Under the pieces are notes generated by a model. That model saw only the letters and a list, made by a program, of their open reading frames with translations, was not told where the DNA came from and did not search any database. A DNA stretch of 64,000 bases from Breviolum minutum Mf 1.05b.01 (taxonomy: Eukaryota; Sar; Dinophyceae; Suessiales; Symbiodiniaceae): NCBI GenBank assembly GCA_000507305.1, contig DF239310.1, positions 62,001-126,000 of the forward strand, in the 5' to 3' direction. Within the stretch, counting starts at the first letter, position 1, and each line of letters opens with the position of its first letter. Made by a program: the position numbers and the translations under genes. Below, piece by piece: positions 60,253-64,000 of this stretch.

Positions 60253-62128
60253 GTTAAAGTGCTGTTTTCGTTTGAAATAAATTCAGTATAAAATTAAGGT
60301 AGTATGTTTTTAACCCCCTTGAAGCGTTGGGAAATATCAGATTATGTTGTTTACACGAATGGATCATGCACGGCATACTTGCCAAAACACATGCAACTTG
60401 AATTTCCACTGAACAATTAGTCTTGGAGAAAGAGTAATTGATTGATCACTGTATTTGATTCGTTGCACGGTTGAAGTGGTTTCTTGACAAGATCAATGAC
60501 AAAAACACCCACAAAAGCGTGCTAGTCCTTGGACATCTGAGCCAATCAATCTGCGAGTTGTTGGTGCAACCACGTGAAGAATTCTGCAAGTCTCACAGCT
60601 TGAAAACTAAGGCCACATAGCGTGTTAACATTCCACTGTATATATATATATATATAATCATACATACATGTGAGCGATGATAGTTTTGGTACAAGAAATG
60701 GACATTTGGAAAAACAAACATGCAAAAAATATATTAAGAAAAAAAAACAAACAAGAAAAACATGAACAACAAAACATTGCTGGTTGTTGAAACAATCCAA
60801 GAGGTGGCTTCTCCACGGATCTATTTTTTTTGGACCCTGCAATCTACGCCATCTATGGATAGCTTGCTATCCAACCTGGCGAAGTGGAGGGTGGATTCCA
60901 GGATTGACACCAGGATTGCATCTTGGGTGGCTAAAGGCTACGCCAGTTATAAAACCCACTGACACTTGGGGTCAAGTTGGACTTATTGGGCTTGAACACG
61001 TGCCATCTAAACAACTGGATTTAATTCAAATGATGTTTTCCCCAGGCATCCAGCGACGCCTAAACTAAAGTCAAAACAAATGTTTAAGGTACATCCTGTA
61101 AAGCCAAGTGCCCCATTTTTAAGGCAATAGTTGCTGGTTTTAGGGGTAAAGTTGCCTTTAAAAATAGGACACTTGGCGTTCCAGGATGTTTTTTTTTCCG
61201 GAGTCGAGTCACGACATCTCAAGTTCGGATTTTCACCATAAAAATATCTTCTTTTGTATCTCGGCTTTAGTCTCCTGAGCTTCAAGTGATGCCTGGCAAT
61301 GTGTGGTGCCTTTTGTTGAGGCCCCCAGTCTTAGATACCTCAAACCTAGCCTGGGACAAGATGGAACTCAACAAGGTTCTACAAGATTAGCCGCTGGGTC
61401 TGGGGTTTCTTGGTGATTCTGGAACAAAAATAGCCCAACAAAAGACATCCCAAAACATGTTGGTTGATGAAATATATATAGTATATATATATATATCTCC
61501 CTCACTTTTTGTCCTCCGTTTTCTTGGCTATGTTTGAACGGAACCTCATGGTGGGTTGAGCGTCAGCATCACCATTTGGTCGCCCTGGAACCATTGAGGC
61601 ACCAGCAAAGCGGCCTGCAGGTGGAGATCTGTAAAGCTCAAGGGGACCTTAAGGGTTTACCGAGTCCTTGCCCAACAATGCATGAGCACCCACAACACAT
61701 GCTATATTACATCCCTTAGGAATCCAGTCATATTCTCATATTAGTGATTTGATTCAGGTGTTCAATCACCTCCGAAGCATGACGTTTAGGTTCCACTACC
61801 ATTCTCAGAAGGTGATTCGATCCCTTAGGGATTTACACTGGCTGGATCCGACTGATGGTTTTTTGGGATTTCCATAGGCTACAACTCCCTCCTAGTCAAG
61901 TGTAGTATAACCCCTAGCCCGAACAATTAGTTCGTTTCACTCTTCTATGCATATCTTATCTAGGTGAATCATGATGCTTCACCAACCTTACATAATATGA
62001 CCATTTTAGCCTAAGAAACCCGGCTACTCGACTGCCTTTTGGGTACAGTAAAAATCCAAAGCTTGGATTCCGATTCCTTGAGAGAGTTTTAGCTACAAAC
62101 AGAATGAACAGAAACCACCATATTAAAT
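60253..62128. other. No gene supported
   Basis: AT-rich sequence with TA runs at 60640 and 61472 and one family J copy. A frame near 60800-60960 is open on both strands and is not assigned. Confidence 0.5.
61713..61830. repeat. Family J element, inverted orientation
   Basis: CCCTTAGGAATCCAGTC and GGTGATTCGATCCCTTAGGG ends enclose the shared TCAATCACCTCCGAAGCATG block. Confidence 0.78.
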
Positions 62129-62223
62129 CTAGTTGGTGGTTTCAACCCCTTTAAAATATTAGTCAAATTGCATCATTTCCCCAAATAAGGGTGAAAATGA
62201 AAAATATTTGAAACCGCCATACT
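62129..62223. repeat. Family B MITE-like element
   Basis: CTAGTTGGTGGTTTCAACCC opposes TTTGAAACCGCCATACT. Perfect 4-bp duplication AAAT. Confidence 0.88.
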
Positions 62224-62740
62224 AAATGTGACTTTGTAACAATCTTCACAGAAAAACCTTGTGTTTCAACGCGGATGCCATCTTTGAGTGTCAAGCACAT
62301 CCCCAACGAATCCAACTGGAATCTAGAGGGCGAAAGTAGATAACGTAAATCCCAAGGTATGGTGCTGTGCCGTTGGACTTTGCGGACAACAAAACAGCTA
62401 TTTGGGATTCCAAATGCCAGCGAACTCCCAAATGTCTTTAAGAAATGGTTTCTGCGTGGGTCTTAAGGTTGGAGAATGCCAGAAGAAACAAAAACACCCA
62501 CAGTCATGTCATCCCAAAACATCCAGGGGTGATAAGAACATCTGCTGTAAAAAAGGTTTCTAAGTAGTGTACATAGGCACTTTTGGTAGTTGTGCTTCAC
62601 ACCTTATACAAACCAAAGAACCATGTGGTCACCATGCTCAGGTGAAAAGAACCGTGGTAAAACCTAAAGTACAACTAGCTACTAAGTTAGCTCGCCAGGG
62701 ACAGAGCTTCGAAATAGCTTCAATGTTGAGGTCGGTACAT

Positions 62741-62841
62741 CCCATAAGATCCATGCGACTGTTTACGTACATTTACTAGTAAACATCAAGCAAATGTGGG
62801 TAAATATATCAAATATACCGCTCCCATTTGGATGCTATGGG
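62741..62841. repeat. Family C palindromic element
   Basis: CCCATAAGATCCATG opposes CCCATTTGGATGCTATGGG. Confidence 0.78.
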
Positions 62842-63131
62842 ATATAATTTGCCTAACAACATAATATATGCAAACTAACGGCCTGAAACCTGAAAATCAC
62901 ACCTTTTTTAAAAAAGGAACAAAAACACCATTTTTTCCCAAACTCCGTAATTTCATCCAAATTTTCAGGTTCCATCCTTAGTTTTCGGAGGTGCAAGTCT
63001 CATCACCTTCCCATCCCCCCCAAACTATGTCCCCCCCGGCCCGCAAGGGAATCACCGTGAAGGTAATGAGGCCCAAGAACCTCAATTGGATGAGGCAAAC
63101 ACAAAAACAATCAAAAGTAGGGGCCAAGCTA

Positions 63132-63238
63132 CTGTTGATGGTTCAGAAATCCTGCACCAATCCGTAGGTGGTTGAAATCCCATTATTTACAAGGTTTATG
63201 CATTCCAGGTGGTTGTTTGGGATTTCTTCCATCAACAG
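63132..63238. repeat. Family A MITE-like element
   Basis: CTGTTGATGG and CCATCAACAG are flanked by TA on both sides. Confidence 0.88.
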
Positions 63239-63288
63239 TACCAGAAGAATCTGGGTGTCCAATAGCAATAGCTTGTGAGTGGCTGATG

Positions 63289-63401
63289 CTGTTGATGGAA
63301 GAAATCCTGCACACACCTTGGATGTATAAAACCCTGGAATTAATGCAATGAACTCGGATAAACTACTGATGAACTGGGGCAGGAAATTCTTCCATCAACA
63401 G
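63289..63401. repeat. Family A MITE-like element
   Basis: CTGTTGATGGAAGAAATCC opposes TTCTTCCATCAACAG. It lies 50 bp from the previous copy. Confidence 0.88.
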
Positions 63402-64000
63402 TATCACAACACCATCTTGGTGAAATGGGATGTTCTGCAAGAAGCCTATCGTGAATTATTGGCTGTGAAGTTGTAAAGACCAGTTTGACAATATGTCAAA
63501 AAACCAAGAACGAGCAAGAACACATGTTTCACTACCTGAAGATGTTCTTCCATGTTTCAACTATCTTTTCTTCACCTCTCATCATAATTATCTGCCAAAA
63601 AAATCAAACATTCCCTCCGTATTTTCTCGCACATTCTGACACGACAAGACCCAAAAGAGGAAAGAACACTCAGCCAATCAAAAAAAAACTTGCCTCATTA
63701 GATTCATTAGTCTCACGAAAAGGTTCAAGTAAACACGGTTGTTCCACCCCCATCAACCAACCATGTTTTTTTTAGTTGACTCAGGTTGCTCAAAATGTGA
63801 TTGGAAACTTGCCAATCCGTTCATCGTTTTCTCAAAATGCTTCAGGGCGTTACAGTAGATACTCCAGGAGCTTTTAAAATCAAAATTGTACTTCAAAAGC
63901 ACTCCAAAAGATCGACACATGCAGAGTGTAGAAATTCAAAACATACATTAAATATGTATAACTACCAAAACAAATGCTTTGGATACGCGCAATCAGGTGT

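Noticed and set aside
1-64000. CRISPR arrays, bacterial operons, ribosomal RNA genes, dinoflagellate spliced-leader sequence
   Set aside because: None of these was seen. The recurring units are dispersed inverted repeats, not regularly spaced direct repeats, and no conserved rRNA or spliced-leader segment was noticed.

Overview
This is a eukaryotic nuclear window: AT-rich, no operons, no long open frames, many TA and CAA microsatellites, and a very dense load of short inverted-repeat elements. One gene can be read with confidence. It is a catechol-O-methyltransferase-like (COMT, class I SAM-dependent) gene on the minus strand, running from about 56.8 kb down to 44.5 kb. It is split into at least twelve tiny exons (24 to 294 nt) by introns of roughly 0.24 to 2.4 kb. 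The exons were found by reading all frames for the order of COMT family motifs and checking that reading phase is kept at each junction. Ten of twelve acceptors read AG|G, and donors are a mix of GT, GC and GA, with one CT-like junction. That splice-site style is known from dinoflagellates, so a dinoflagellate (or close alveolate relative) is the best guess for the source. A euglenid, whose nonconventional introns also have odd ends, is the main alternative. The species cannot be named from this sequence.

Layout. Positions 1-44.4 kb: no gene could be proven. The stretch is packed with MITE-like elements and holds scattered protein-like exon candidates of low confidence. Positions 44.5-56.8 kb: the COMT-like gene, with introns full of the same elements. 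Positions 56.9-64 kb: more of the same repeats; the missing 5' exons of the COMT gene should lie here or beyond the window edge.

Repeats. At least ten families of 50-200 bp terminal-inverted-repeat elements recur, named A-Q here for reference only. Several have clear target-site duplications: family A has TA; family B has 4 bp (seven copies with perfect duplications); families F and J have 3 bp (TTA, ATC, TAT). They look like non-autonomous DNA transposons of several superfamilies. No transposase was recognised. Nested insertions (B inside C, I inside C, probably A inside H) give a relative order of activity. A 1.34 kb segment (25629-26967) bounded by ~97 bp inverted arms may be a larger element.

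Limits. Reading protein-like text by eye over-calls exons badly. Two very convincing frames turned out to be mostly intronic once the COMT gene was resolved (see rejected items), so every isolated exon candidate is given low confidence.
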